Positions 47,335-57,763 of a stretch of 64,000 bases of DNA are shown one piece after another. The notes beneath the pieces were generated by a model. The model made no database searches. It was not told the origin of the DNA and saw nothing but the letters and a program-made list of their open reading frames with translations. Origin of the DNA: Tricholoma matsutake (taxonomy: Eukaryota; Basidiomycota; Agaricomycetes; Agaricales; Tricholomataceae); contig AP026542.1 in the NCBI GenBank assembly GCA_026075535.2, forward strand, positions 3,472,001 through 3,536,000. The letters are read 5' to 3'. Both the position numbers and the translations under genes were made by a program. How positions within the stretch are numbered: position 1 is the stretch's first letter; every line of letters begins with the position of its first letter.

Positions 47335-47403
47335 TAGATCAGTGGTTAAGCATGTTGTTCTGTGTGTAAACCCATGTAGACCCAAGGTCAAGTGTTCAAT
47401 TCT
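47335..47403 (+). ncRNA. tRNA-like segment with A and B boxes (X1 right end)
   Basis: Box A-like TAGATCAGTGG (47335-47345) and box B-like TGTTCAATTCT (47393-47403) are separated by about 48 bp, differing in sequence from the left-end tRNA-like segment. A truncated, inverted copy is at 62133-62199 in X2. Confidence 0.5.
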
Positions 47404-47940
47404 TACTGTATGTGAAACTTTTATTGGGGAAAGCATGTGCATTCCAGTTATTCTGGTTAGTCCATGCATTCCAGTTAGTCCGGTTGTGATGAGTCCAGTC
47501 AGATTCTGGGGATTCTGGGTGTAAATTGGATCCTTATTCCGACTGGAATTGTGCTGCATAGGGAAAACTACATACAAAAAAAATTCCACTGGATTCCAGA
47601 AATTCCAGAAATTCCAGCTGGACAAACCAGAATCCAACTGGAATAGGTGGGGGAGTGTAAAGTACTCATTAGAGGGGAATGAATTTTTCGAGTGAAGAAG
47701 ACACTATAAAGTGGCTGTAAAAGCCCTTGTCAGCTTTGTGTTTGATAAAAAATGTTTCTCAGAGAGGAACAAAGCACTCCTTTATAGTACTGTCTAGCAT
47801 GCTAGTTGCAGCTCATGAAGAGTGCACATCACATTTTGCAGCTTGCAGAGAGCACATCAGGTATTTATGAGATGACTGTACAGCACTGAACTGCAGGCAT
47901 TGCAGGCACATCTATCAGTGTACTCACAGGGCCCATAACC

Positions 47941-48289
47941 TGTTGAAGCAGGTGGGTATACTATGAGGGAAGTGTACAAGCCCCTCACAACTTACCTGTG
48001 TGGGATAGTGTTACTTAGACTTACTGCTAGATTGGTTAGAGTGAAGAATGCTGTATTATCACCATGGACAGGTTCTCCTTATATACATAAATATAAGGTA
48101 GCCACATGAAACTCTGGGCCATGTGTTCTCCACATGTATGCACAGTATGCAGAAAGTGTGGGAGAACATGTGCTATGGAGTGGGAAAACATGTGTTATGT
48201 GCATGTATTGCAACATGTATCACCACATGTTATTACCTCATGTTATGTGCATGTGTGCAGCATGTGTTAGATGGTAATTAATTCCAACA
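47941..48289 (-). repeat. Copia-2 5' LTR
   Basis: In element orientation TGTTGGAATT...GCTTCAACA, 349 bp, immediately followed by GGTTATGGGCCCTG (47940-47927), the same primer site as Copia-1. The LTR is rich in ACATG/CATGT repeats. Confidence 0.8.
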
Positions 48290-48300
48290 CTTCATGATCC

Positions 48301-48452
48301 CAACATAAAGTATACTTCTAAGACAGCTAATAGGAGAATCACAGGAAATAGGGGAAATTTTTTAAATGTGTAGCCTAACAGCCTGATAACAACAGTCATA
48401 GGGGAATTGAAAAATACGCCACCCTAATTGTGAGGGAACTTACTTTATGTTG
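48301..48452. repeat. Small inverted-repeat element
   Basis: CCAACATAAAGTATACTTC at the left faces an inverted TCCAACATAAAGTAAGTTCC at the right, about 150 bp apart. It is a possible MITE. No TSD could be read. Confidence 0.4.
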
Positions 48453-49360
48453 GAATAATTCTCAACATGGTGTAAGCCTGCTTACATACACATTTACTCT
48501 TATTTGTATACAGTTCAACTAACCATCACTACTGGGGCTGACCTGTGTTTCCCACAGAAACACAGCCTTAGAAACTTGTTTTAAGACTTCTGATGTGTAT
48601 ATCCTTTGGATATTCTTAATATGTATGTAAAAGAAATGTCGATGGTAATTTGGAATTCTGATGTTGTATGTTGCTAGTGTTTAAGGTTCTGGTTTGGTCC
48701 AAACCAACACCCAAATTAGCAAGACTGCAACCCCCAAAGACCAGTTTAAACCGGTCTTTGGACTGTTTTTACAAGTCTAACTAAATTATATTATATCTTA
48801 AATAAAACTAATTATATTTACACCCTGTGAGCTGTTGCTCACAGTGGTGTTGCTAAAAGACTGAAAGAAAAAGAAAAAGAATGAGATAATTAAAAAATAG
48901 CCCCACCATCTCATGTTTGTAGCAAGGGTGGGGGGTCATTGTCCCTTTCTCCACTATTTGTTGTCCCCATGATTCATCATTGTCATTGTTGTTGTCCCCC
49001 TGATTCATTGCCTTTGTTGTCCCTGCAATTTGTCGCCTTCATCATCCACATGATTTGTCATCATTGTCATTGTCCCCCTGATTTGTTGCCTTCATCATCA
49101 CCATGATTCATTGTTGTCCCCCTGATTTGTCATTGTCATTGCTGTCCCTGCAATTTATTGTCATCAGCACCTCCATCTCCCCCTACAAGCAGTGGCTCGC
49201 AGGTGGGGTGGTGCTGTGTGATGTGGTGTTGGTGGTCTAGGTTGTTGTCCAGAAAAGGGCCCATTGCCATCCTGCAAGCAGAGGCTCACAGCAACAGCAT
49301 AGGGTGCTGGTATTGGCTGTTGTCATCATCGTCCAGAAACAGGCCTGTTGCCACCCTGCA

Positions 49361-49809
49361 TAGTGTTTGAAGGTCCAGTCCATGGTTGTGTAACAGTCTT
49401 TTTGAATTTTGAGATGTAATCTGCTCATTAAAGACTCAAAACAAATACTGGCTTTCTAGGAGTTCTGGAAGACAATGTCAATATATCAACAAACATATTT
49501 TGTTATTATGCCTTGGTGATTTCCATAGAAGTGAGCCTATTAAATGCAAAACAAATTTTCCAGTCTGTTCATTTTCCAAGTTTTTGAGAAAATGTACAGA
49601 CTGAAAAAATTGTCTTGTATTTAAATTCAATGAGCCCCCTTCTGTAGAAACCACTTAGGCAAAATAAGAAAATACATTTGTTGCTATACTGACATTGTTT
49701 TCCAGAAGTTCTAGAAAGCCAGTATTTGTTTTGAGTCTTTAATGAGCAGATTACATCTCAAAATTCAAAAAGACTGTTACACAACCATGGACTGGACTTT
49801 CAAACACTA
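49361..49809. mobile_element. hAT-M1: 449-bp long-TIR MITE
   Basis: TAGTGTTTGAAGGTCCAG and its inverse bound an element whose terminal inverted repeats are about 125 bp and nearly perfect. Flanks ACCCTGCA (49353-49360) and ACCATGCA (49810-49817) match at 7 of 8 positions. It has no coding capacity. It shares termini with hAT-M2 and hAT-M3 and lies inside the latter. Confidence 0.88.
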
Positions 49810-49891
49810 ACCATGCAAGCAGAGGCTTGCAGCGGTAATGCAAGGCTTGCATGCATCATTTGGTATGGAAGCTGTCATGATCAAAATCCAA

Positions 49892-49955
49892 CTCAAAAGA
49901 AAGAAAAAACATGTAGTTAGTAAAAGAAAGAAGAAATAAAACATAAAAAACATAC
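49892..49955 (-). other. Intron-like segment in block Z (hAT-M3)
   Basis: A 64-bp minus-strand segment starts GTATGTTTTTTATG, contains TTTACTAACTAC and ends CTTTTGAG. It lies directly downstream of the palindrome at 49961-49995, as in the other copies. Confidence 0.5.
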
Positions 49956-49960
49956 CATAG

Positions 49961-49995
49961 GGGGCCCAAATGATGCTTGGTCGTTGTTTGGGCCC
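49961..49995. repeat. GGGCCCAAA palindrome
   Basis: GGGGCCCAAATGATG...TCGTTGTTTGGGCCC. Counterparts are at 43045-43075, 47045-47075, 52732-52766 and 52905-52935. Confidence 0.75.
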
Positions 49996-50388
49996 CCACT
50001 AATTACAAACAAATGCATCGATGCATGACACGTCTGTGTTCATTTACTGTAAACAAACATGTACAGCTAAGACAAACATGTACAATGACTTCAAAGATAC
50101 ATAAACCCAGACCTCCTTACTTATTCTTGGGGCATCACCCCTCTCGTCGGTATATATGTATAAGTAACTTTAGTATTTAGATACATGAATACATAGTTAT
50201 TTGTGGGTACAAAAAGACCAGTTGAGACTGGTCTTTGATCAGTTTTTGTGACTTTTAAATAAGTATCAACTGCTAACTGGACTGCAGGCCATTTTGGATG
50301 GATGGTTTGGTCTCTTGCAGTTAAGTTCAGTTGAGGGTCCAGTCTTTTTCCGGTCTTATGGACTGGACCCTCAAACACTATATGTTTT

Positions 50389-51803
50389 GTGTTTGTGATG
50401 TTTGATGTTGTTGTTTCTTATTTTTTTTTGGTCAGATGTCTCTGACAGAGCTCAAAATCTGCAGTGATAATCATGTATTACTGATATAATCATGTATTAC
50501 TGATATAATCAGTCTGGAATTAATTTGGTCAGATTTTTGCTGGTTTGGAAATTTTCCAAGGGGTACCTGGAATGTTGATCCATCATACGGGGGTGGGGGG
50601 TCCTGCTGGAGGCTTAAAAAAAATTGCTAATCATGGCCCATAATCATGTTTGGATGTGCCAGGATTCAAAGTAGGTAATGTAAACTCAAAATACAACACT
50701 TCTTTTGCCTTTTTCAATGTGTACTAGCATTACATGATGGACACTCCAGCTTTATGAGGATGACAGCATGGCACTCAATAACAATCAACTGCAACATCAA
50801 ATCTGTTGCCACTGAGCACAACAGGAAGACCCCAACACCACCAACAACAATATGCCTCATCATCAATCACAATGCTAACTGAGTTTCAAATCTAGTGGAG
50901 TTTGAACACTCTTCCAAGTCTTTGATCACTTGTTGACACCAAACCTTGCTCATGCGGGCCATGCCCATCTTTTTATCATCCATTGTATTAACTAACTGTC
51001 AGTTTTTCTTCCCATTGATCTTTTTCCTTTTCCTTTCCAACACCAACAACTGTGATACCAACCATGACAATGATGACATCACCAACCACAATACCAAAGC
51101 CTCACCACCACCAAGCACAACATGGAAGCTCCAATACCATGGCAACACCATCAAAGCCTCATGACACCAACACAACAATGACAACATTACTGGGTGCCAA
51201 AGCCTTCTGACACCCCTGACCATGACCTTGAATTTAAATTAGTTAGAGCAATTTATACAACGAGGAGTAGCAGAGTCACCAGGCCGAAGCTGAGCAAGAA
51301 TCTTTGAAAAAAGATTATGTAACTATTTCCAAATATAGTAGTAATATCCCATGAGGGGGGGTCCCCAACTCCTCTCAAAAAAATTTACCAACCCCATGTC
51401 ATCACTGGGTACCCCTTGAAATTTTCAACATTTTCTTTGATATACACTAATGTATAATGACTAATGTTTATATCTATTTGTAATCAAAATCTCATGTATC
51501 TACTCACATAACCTTCCCACAATACTTTACTAATTAGTTGATATGATCTTATCATGTTATGCCAACTAAAAGTGTCCTACCTCTCACTATGACACCACAT
51601 GACCTTCCAAAAAAAATTTTTTTTAAAGACTTATCTATTATGTAATTTATCTAATCAACTCAAACTAAACAAGGCCCTGCCCATATTTTGAGCAAGGAGG
51701 TGAGCTACTCAACAAAATAAAATAAACCACTCACATAAAAACACAAGGGTGGCCCATGGGGGAGGGTATGTGAGCCCTCTCCTTGCTAGGGCAGTTCCTT
51801 GCC
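50389..51803. other. Unassigned DNA with weak inverted repeat
   Basis: No gene is visible. A GGAAATTTTCCAAGGGGTACC segment near 50545 faces an inverted GAAAATTTCAAGGGGTACCC near 51412, each next to a G-run ending GGGGTCC, hinting at a ~0.9-kb TIR element whose exact ends I cannot find. 50462-50510 contains a tandem AATCATGTATTACTGATAT pair. Confidence 0.4.
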
Positions 51804-51808
51804 TGTTG

Positions 51809-52145
51809 TGTTGAATACTGTGATGAAACACTTGCTACATGGTCCAACAGACTTATTACTATACTTGTTAGATTGTAGATATTATGACTGAAATTACTTT
51901 ACTTCATATCTCACTTCATACTGTAGCTATTACTTTGATTCTTGGACTCAGACATAGGGGGTAACACAGACGCAATATGGTGGACACCCACTTTCATGCC
52001 TCGCAATTTCCTGGCATGACAGGAGCAAACAAAAGCAAATTCCTACTCTGTCTGGGAAACTAGACACTAGATTGATTTGGATAAAGTGCAATACACATTG
52101 CCATTATTGAACCTGTGTTATAAGTGTGTTGCAGACAGTTGACTT
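51809..52145 (+). repeat. Copia-1 5' LTR, first part
   Basis: This matches the 3' LTR pieces 61736-61880 and 63605-63806. It stops at GTTGACTT, where element N begins. The remainder (GAGTTGCTGACTAG...) resumes at about 54930. Confidence 0.93.
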
Positions 52146-52337
52146 TAGGGCACAGCATGGGTAACCCTTGGGTATATTTTCTTATACCCCTACCCGTACC
52201 CATGAATACCATACCCACATGGGTAGGGGTACAGTGTTACCGTGGGTTTCTGTGGGTTACCCATGGTTATTCATGGGTTTCAGCATGAATATGTATTTTA
52301 ATAATCTAATTACACTAAATTAATATACAGAAAGTGA

Positions 52338-52440
52338 CCCCCCTCTCGCGTTTGGAGCGAGGGAGGGGGGTGGTGCCTGTAGTCGCTGAGAACAGAATGA
52401 GTAACCCCCCTGCTCGCATTTGCAGCGAGAGAGGGGGGGG
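52338..52440. repeat. Two CCCTCGC-type hairpins in element N
   Basis: CCCCCTCTCGCGTTTGGAGCGAGGGAGGGGG-type (about 52338-52370) and CCCCTGCTCGCATTTGCAGCGAGAGAGGGG-type (about 52406-52440) units. On the minus strand they read PPSLAPNARGGS and PPLSRCKCEQGG. Confidence 0.7.
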
Positions 52441-52665
52441 GAGTGCTGCCTGTAGTCGTCGATCCCCATTTCCACCCCACGAGCAGTTGCTCGTGGCGGC
52501 AGTTGGGTCCTCGGGTCCTCCTCCTGGTCATTGTTGTCATTCCACCTGCTATCCACCCCACAAGCAGTTGCTTGTGAGGCTGGGGCGGGTGGTGTGCCAT
52601 TGTGACATGGCGGCGTTGGCATGGGGTCGTTCCATGTGAGCTCCTTGTTCCGAGGGAATTCCAAC

Positions 52666-52729
52666 CTAGGAAATGAAAGAAACAAAATAGTTAGTTTATG
52701 AAAAAAAGAAATGAACGAGAAAAAATTAC
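52666..52729 (-). other. Intron-like segment a in block Z (element N)
   Basis: A 64-bp minus-strand segment starts GTAATTTTTTCTCG, has AAACTAACTATTT (branch-like CTAAC) and ends CATTTCCTAG, followed by GTTGG. The upstream side is the GGGCCCAAACGA palindrome at 52732-52766. Confidence 0.55.
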
Positions 52730-52834
52730 CATGGGCCCAAACAATGCAATCACATCGTTTGGGCCCGGGTGACATGGCACTGTTGGGTGTGTGTTGTTAG
52801 CTGTCGTTGTCCATCATTATCAGTAGTTTAGAAC

Positions 52835-52900
52835 CTGAAAAAGAAGAAACATAATCAGTTAGTTTACAAAAAACAAGAAATGAAACACAAGAAAACTTAC
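52835..52900 (-). other. Intron-like segment b in block Z (element N)
   Basis: A 66-bp minus-strand segment starts with canonical GTAAGTTTTC, has GTAAACTAACTGATT as branch site, a pyrimidine tract and TTTTTCAG end. This is the best-preserved copy. It is preceded by the palindrome at 52905-52935 and followed by GTTCTAAACTACTG. Confidence 0.65.
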
Positions 52901-53188
52901 TATAGGCCCAAACGACGATTCATGTCGTTTGGGCCATGCTATGGTGGTGGTTGGATTGTCCTATAGTTTAGAATTAGAAGTGTCGTGAGTATTCAACAAG
53001 GTCAGATGATTACTCACCTGACCAAAATCCGGGTACCAGCATACCCGCACATACCTGTAACACCATGGAAAAGGGTATGGTGTTGCCTGGGTATGGCAAT
53101 CCCATACCCATACCTGTACCCATGCATACCCGTGACCGGAAACACATGGTGTTACCCGTACCCATGCCATGCCCTAGAACTTGACTTG

Positions 53189-54929
53189 TCCAGCTATGCC
53201 TGGCATGAACAAGTCCTCACTTCATGGACTTTTCTTTCTTTAGTCTGCAATTATTTTCAACTGACTCCCATCGCGCCACTGAAAAGATGCATAGGATACC
53301 AAGACAAACAGGAAGGCAAGGCTCAAACAAAGTTAAGTAGGATGGAATTGGACAAAAGATGAAATGAGCCATGAAAACGTCTTCCTGTCTTCTTAGATTA
53401 GTCTTTAGAAAAACTCACCTATCCCGATCATATGCACTATTTTTGGCTACCAAGATCGATGATGACATAAGTGGCAAATAAACTCATTTAGTTACCAGAG
53501 ATGATGTCTACCCTTTTCGGACCTTCTGGCCAATCGACGTTAATTGGTGTTCTCATAAAATTTTTGTAGTATTGCCTTGACTTCAGATGTTGAATTTGAA
53601 CCTATTCCTTAACTCAAAAATTAAGTTTTTATAAAGTGCCCTGAACAGCCAAGCTCTACAAGGACAGCCCATTTGACCAGGATTCTGCTTCTGAGACAAT
53701 AAAACTACCATGGAACCACTGTGAAATGGTGGTGATGGTTGGCAAAAAGAAGGCCAAAACAAACAGAGGCCAATACAGCCCATGCAGACCAGCAATTGCC
53801 AAACGGAAGTTTGGGGACATCTTGCAGCTGGGTGCTGATGATGGAACCTGCACAATTACAAGATTACTTAGTCAATGGGCCCTTTCTCGAGGCAGTCTAA
53901 TAAAATGGGATCTATAAAATCACTACAAATAAATTCAATGAAATAAAAATATAATACGAAGAATGGTTAGTATGGAGTACAAGAGGATGTTGGATATAAG
54001 CTATGCATTTACTAGAAGTGATCCATGGGAGGTGGGTGGGCGCGATAGTTGCTGTCACCTGCTATGGTGGTAGCTGTGGTCACCGTCACCATCATCGTTT
54101 GTGGCCGTTGCTTCATGGCTGTCTCCTCATGATCGCCGCAGTTGTCCTCTGCTATCGTTCCCCTGTTGTTGGTCTTCCCCCATTCGCACTGTTCTCCCTG
54201 CCATCGGCTCGTCCCTGTTGGCTCATCACCCTGCTCGCAGAGGCTGTCTTCATTGTGGTCATCGTCCCTCAGTTGTCCTTCATCCTTGTCATCCCCATCC
54301 CCGTCCCAGCCATCCTCTTCCTCATCCCCTGGTCCCCACTGCCATTCTCTGTACTCTCATTGTCAGTGTCTCCCCCCTGGCCCTGTCATTGTGGTGCCCT
54401 CTCACCATCTTTGATGTCCAACCCACAAGCAGCTGCTCGCAGCAGCAGGGGTCTGGTAGGTGGGTGCTGGTGGCGGTTGTCATCATCTGTGCCTTGCTGT
54501 CAGATACTCACGGCAGTGGCATGGATGTAGGTCTGCTGTCTTGGTGCTGTCTCGTGGTAATAGAACCTAAATATCAAAACAAAACATTTGTTAGTTGAAA
54601 AGAAAAGAGAAGAGAAAAGAAGAGAAGAACTTGACACTTAGGCCCAACAAACAACTCGTTTGCAGCTGTACATTGCATTGCTGAGCATTGTTGAGGAAGT
54701 GTGACTCAATGTGACAGTTTCCTTTTTTGTTCAAAATCCGCGTGTCAGTAAAACCTGCTGAATGTGAAAATATGTAAGGGGCGGAGTTTGACTGACTTCA
54801 AAATATAAGCCTGCATTCAGAAAGACTTGAAACTCTGAAGCCTGCCGAACAGCCGTCAGACTTAACGTATCACTTTTGCTGGGTGGTTGGTCGAGTTAAA
54901 AAGATGAGTCCGAGGTACGAGGACTCGTA
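53189..54929. mobile_element. Second insertion in Copia-1 5' LTR
   Basis: The LTR sequence TTGACTTG stops at 53188 and resumes with ACTTGAGTTGCTG at 54930, so ACTTG is duplicated (53184-53188 and 54930-54934). The insert starts TCCAGCTATGCC and ends GAGGACTCGTA without obvious TIRs or LTRs. Its middle (54000-54660) is another block Z copy, with the palindrome ACAAGCAGCTGCTCGC near 54425 and an intron-like segment (about 54567-54637, branch AACTAAC, end ATTTAG). 53390-54000 contains nothing I recognise. Confidence 0.55.
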
Positions 54930-54984
54930 ACTTGAGTTGCTGACTAGTGTTATACACTAGTAGAATTTGTCTTAAGCTTGAACA
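54930..54984 (+). repeat. Copia-1 5' LTR, last part
   Basis: ACTTGAGTTGCTGACTAGTG...CTTAAGCTTGAACA matches the end of the 3' LTR at 63801-63855. Confidence 0.9.
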
Positions 54985-54998
54985 GGTTATGGGCCCTG
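54985..54998 (+). other. Copia-1 primer-binding site
   Basis: GGTTATGGGCCCTG directly follows the LTR. Its complement GGGCCCATAACC contains CAT, as in the anticodon loop of initiator tRNA-Met. It is the kind of primer site used by Drosophila copia and Ty5, which prime with an initiator tRNA half. Copia-2 has the same sequence at 47940-47927. Confidence 0.65.
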
Positions 54999-55160
54999 GC
55001 CTTTGACTTGTAACAAAGTACTGTTGCATTACCACTGCTATTTGCTGCACTTGTTGAATTGGAACTTGGAGACTTGAAAATTTTCAGACTAAGTCATTGA
55101 CTAGTCATTGGGAACACTTGACACACATACACACACACACACACTACACACACTTGCATC

Positions 55161-56261
55161 ATGGCATCTACATCATCCAAAAAGCCAACATTTGAACAAC
55201 TCTCAGCATCCAACTACATGGACTGGAGTGGTGAAATGAAGGCATGGTTGATGAAAACTGGGACTTGGGGAATTGTCTCTGGGAAGGAGACAAGACCAAA
55301 TGAAAAGGAGCATGCTAAGGATGCTGCTGCATGGGATAAAGCCTCTTACAAGGCTGCTGGAGAACTCTTTCGTTGCATATCAAAGAAACAACAGGTTTAT
55401 TTTAGAGGTTATGAAGAAGACCCTATTCAAATATGGAAGAGATTGGAGGCTTCCCACCTTCAAAAGAAACCAGGTGCACAATTTAATGCCTATGATGCAC
55501 TGTTTTCAATCCACAAGAAGGACGATGAAACACTGGTGGACTTGGGAGTTTGAGTGGAGCAGGCAATCACAGACATCCAGAACTTGAGGCCAAGTGACTA
55601 CACTGTGGAGAAACTGGATGAGGAATTGGAGTGCATGGTGCTAATTAGGGCATTGCCTGAAGACTATGTGCACCTGTCATCTGCATTGCTATTGCAAAGC
55701 ACACTAGATAGGACAACAGTCCTACAAGCATTCCAAAGTGAGGAACAAAACTGCCAATGCAGAAGTGAGGTGGTTAATAGGCCAAGTGGACCTCCCAATA
55801 AATTTAGAAGGGGGGACTACCAAGGTGGCAATTATGGAAACCAAAAGAATGGCAGCGGCAATACTGGCAACACTGGTGGGAGCTACAATGGGAAACAGTC
55901 CACAGCTCCACCATGGATCACATGTCATGAATGTGGAGAAAAAGGTCATTGGAAATCAGGATGTCCACTGCTCACCAATGGGGGGAATGCCAATAAAGTC
56001 CAAGAATCAAAGATAGAAGATGTCACAGAAACTGCTGGCAATGCAAGTGCTTCTTTTTCTCATGATGCATATTCAATGTCATCTAATGTTATTAATTGGA
56101 ATACAGACACGGGGGCCACTTCTCATATGATGCCACACAAACATTGGATTAGGAATTATAAACCATATAGAGTTCCTATCAAGTTGGCTGATAATCGTAT
56201 TATATATTCAGCGGGTGTTGGAAGTGTTGTCTTCAGACCAATTATTAATGGAAAGCAGTGA
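55161..56261 (+). pseudogene. gag: Copia-1 Gag and protease start
   Basis: ATG at 55161 starts a Copia Gag with FEQLSASNYMDWSGEMKAWLMKTGTWG at the N-terminus and the UBN2-type core YEEDPIQIWKRLEASHL...KLDEELECMVLIRALPEDY. A Gly/Asn-rich stretch and a canonical zinc knuckle CHECGEKGHWKSGC (residues about 255-268) follow. Protease starts with WNTDTGATSHM (Asp near residue 316). TGA at 55551-55553 interrupts it where CGA would read GV-R-VEQAIT. The frame ends at TGA 56259-56261, where Copia sequence gives way to foreign DNA. A CA microsatellite (55118-55152) lies in the leader. Confidence 0.9.
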
Positions 56262-57700
56262 TAGGTTGTCTCCTCAGCTCAAAGGCCAATTCACCATTTC
56301 AACCATATTCTAATCACATCGGCTAACTCCTACGATGTCCCAGATGCAGCACGACCCAGTCTATTGATCGTGATATCATATCGACCGCATTGAAACATCA
56401 CCAGCGACATCAATTGTACCAAGAGACCACATTGCACAACCTTAGGACTACCTCGAAAGCCCCTAAGATCCCTCTAAATGACCATCGAACATCCCCGATC
56501 AACTTCAAACAAACCGCGACCGCAATCAAACATCGTCAACTGTTATCGATCGATATCGAGAGACTGCGAGCAACATTGGGTGCCACATTTGTTATCTATA
56601 TGGTGGAATACCATGCACCAGGAAGTATTCCAGCTCATGCTCAAACCTGCTGATAGTAGGTCAGCCTCGTTCCAAGTCCCTATCGCGTACAGAACCTGCT
56701 GGATGAATTATTGCGAGACTTAGCGTGGTTTATACACAAAGGACAGTCCCTTTTTAGTTTTATACCCTTTATTACTCTTTCATCATATGATATATATCTT
56801 TCTTGTTTGGATTCCAGTCTCCTTTTTGGCCTTGTGCCTTAACTCATATCTTTTGCCTCATGTTCTACACATGCATTTTAGGAAGTTTCTTTAAAACATA
56901 TAAAACTCTGTAGTATCTACTTGGAAATAAAAGAAATCGTCTTCACCTATCATCTCATATACAGTTCTAAGCATCCGATCAATCTTCTAAAACAATCTAA
57001 GTCTCTACGAGTTTTCTTGATCGACGAGAAACCTCTGCAATCATCGTGTCCTCGATCTTCCTTCAATCCTCTTGTCGTTAGCACTAGCAACCATTCCAAC
57101 ATGTCCTAGCCATTGGCTATAGCCTTCATATACTATCAACCTATCGAAAGGTCCTTGGAATTCACACTTCAACCATCAACGATAAACATCGTTTGCTGTT
57201 GATCTCATCGATTGTCCTCGATATCAATCGATACTCAATCGGACCACACCAAACACCTTCGTCTCCTATAGCACTACCTTCACGACTAGTACCAACTAGT
57301 TATCTTCCCATAGGTTGGACCACAAACATTCAGAACGTCTTGCACCCTTCCTCTGACTCATCGCAAATATCATCGGTTGTCTCATCAGCTGTTTTGGTGG
57401 TTTTCCTGGGTTGAGTATAATGCTGAAGGTCCCAAGTCAACTGAAGAATTGTGAACCCATATTGGATTCAACATTGTGCAGGACTTCACTTTGACCCAAA
57501 GTCAACATAAAAATTGTGTACCTGTAGTAGGATTAAGCATTGAGTCATGTATATGTGAGCTGGCAGTACTATTAGATTAATGTATATAGAAAATATATAT
57601 AACAACTTAACGTGTGCCAGAGGCACATTCCTAAACTTGTAATATAATAAAGTCATGTTGGTCAGCTGACCCTGAGAAAGTTTTAATGTTATGTAAAATT
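56262..57700. other. CG-rich foreign segment inside Copia-1
   Basis: Composition changes sharply: many intact CG pairs (for example TCGATCGATATCGAGAG near 56550) compared with the CG-poor TE DNA on both sides. There is no intact frame over 100 codons and no TE motif. At 57612-57630 GTGTGCCAGAGGCACATTCC is a short hairpin followed by CTAA, a Helitron-like 3' terminus pattern. A similar GTGTGCCAAAGGCACATTC sits at the other junction (60436-60454). It could be DNA captured by a Helitron, but this is inference. Confidence 0.4.
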
Positions 57701-57763
57701 TGACTAAGCAGACCGTGCTGTTTTACACTGGCAAAACCCGTGCCAGATCAAAATATTAGTCAG

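Larger units (their letters stand above)
45494..47667 (+). mobile_element. Element X1: TIR element with tRNA-like ends and block Z cargo
   Basis: The ends are CTGTAATTTACCCTCCCCC and, inverted, GAGTACTTTACACTCCCCC, both running into CCACCTATTCCRRTTGGA (about 36 bp of imperfect TIR). They are flanked by GTTGGAGG (45486-45493) and ATTAGAGG (47668-47675), 8 bp with two G/A differences. Inside each end are ATTCCAG-type short repeats and then a tRNA-like segment. Next come CCCTCGC hairpins and block Z. The same architecture recurs, inverted, at 61881-63604 with a perfect TSD. No transposase is visible, so it is a non-autonomous element. Confidence 0.8.
43331..48289 (-). mobile_element. Copia-2, decayed and truncated, carrying element X1
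   Basis: In minus orientation it has a 5' LTR (48289-47941), a primer site, a leader interrupted by X1 (45494-47667), gag, protease, and the pre-integrase and N-terminal integrase segments in Copia order. Similarity stops near 43331, so the rest of integrase, RT, RNase H and the 3' LTR are gone. Frames are broken by several indels. It is distinct in sequence from Copia-1 but has the same primer-site sequence. Confidence 0.8.
48675..50380. mobile_element. hAT-M3: hAT-like element carrying block Z and hAT-M1
   Basis: The left end is TAGTGTTTAAGGTTCTGG and the right end, inverted, is TAGTGTTTGAGGGTCCAG. Flanks are TATGTTGC (48667-48674) and TATGTTTT (50381-50388), agreeing at 6 of 8 positions. 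Subterminal GACCAGTTTAAACCGGTC motifs are as in hAT-M2. Its interior is block Z (48820-50000), itself interrupted by hAT-M1. Confidence 0.65.
52146..53180. mobile_element. Element N: TIR element with block Z cargo in Copia-1 5' LTR
   Basis: TAGGGCACAGCATGGGTAAC at the left faces an inverted TAGGGCATGGCATGGGTA near 53176. TTGACTT is repeated on both sides (52139-52145 and 53181-53187). The ends contain repeated, partly palindromic TACCC/GGGTA motifs (ACCCGTACCCATG). The core (52320-52980) is block Z with two hairpins, two GAGCAGTTGCTC palindromes and two intron-like segments. It has no transposase. A related GGGTAC end piece appears at 62205-62265 inside X2. Confidence 0.7.

Noticed and set aside
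48675..50380. Tc1/mariner assignment of hAT-M elements from TA at the ends
   Set aside because: The 8-bp duplications, perfect in hAT-M2, fit better than a TA-only duplication.
50545..51430. Possible TIR element with AAATTTTC...GGGGTACC arms
   Set aside because: Arms are short and gapped, the termini and TSD cannot be located.
53583..53855. 90-codon minus-strand ORF with hydrophobic stretches
   Set aside because: No recognisable family and no second copy; lies in an insertion of unknown type.
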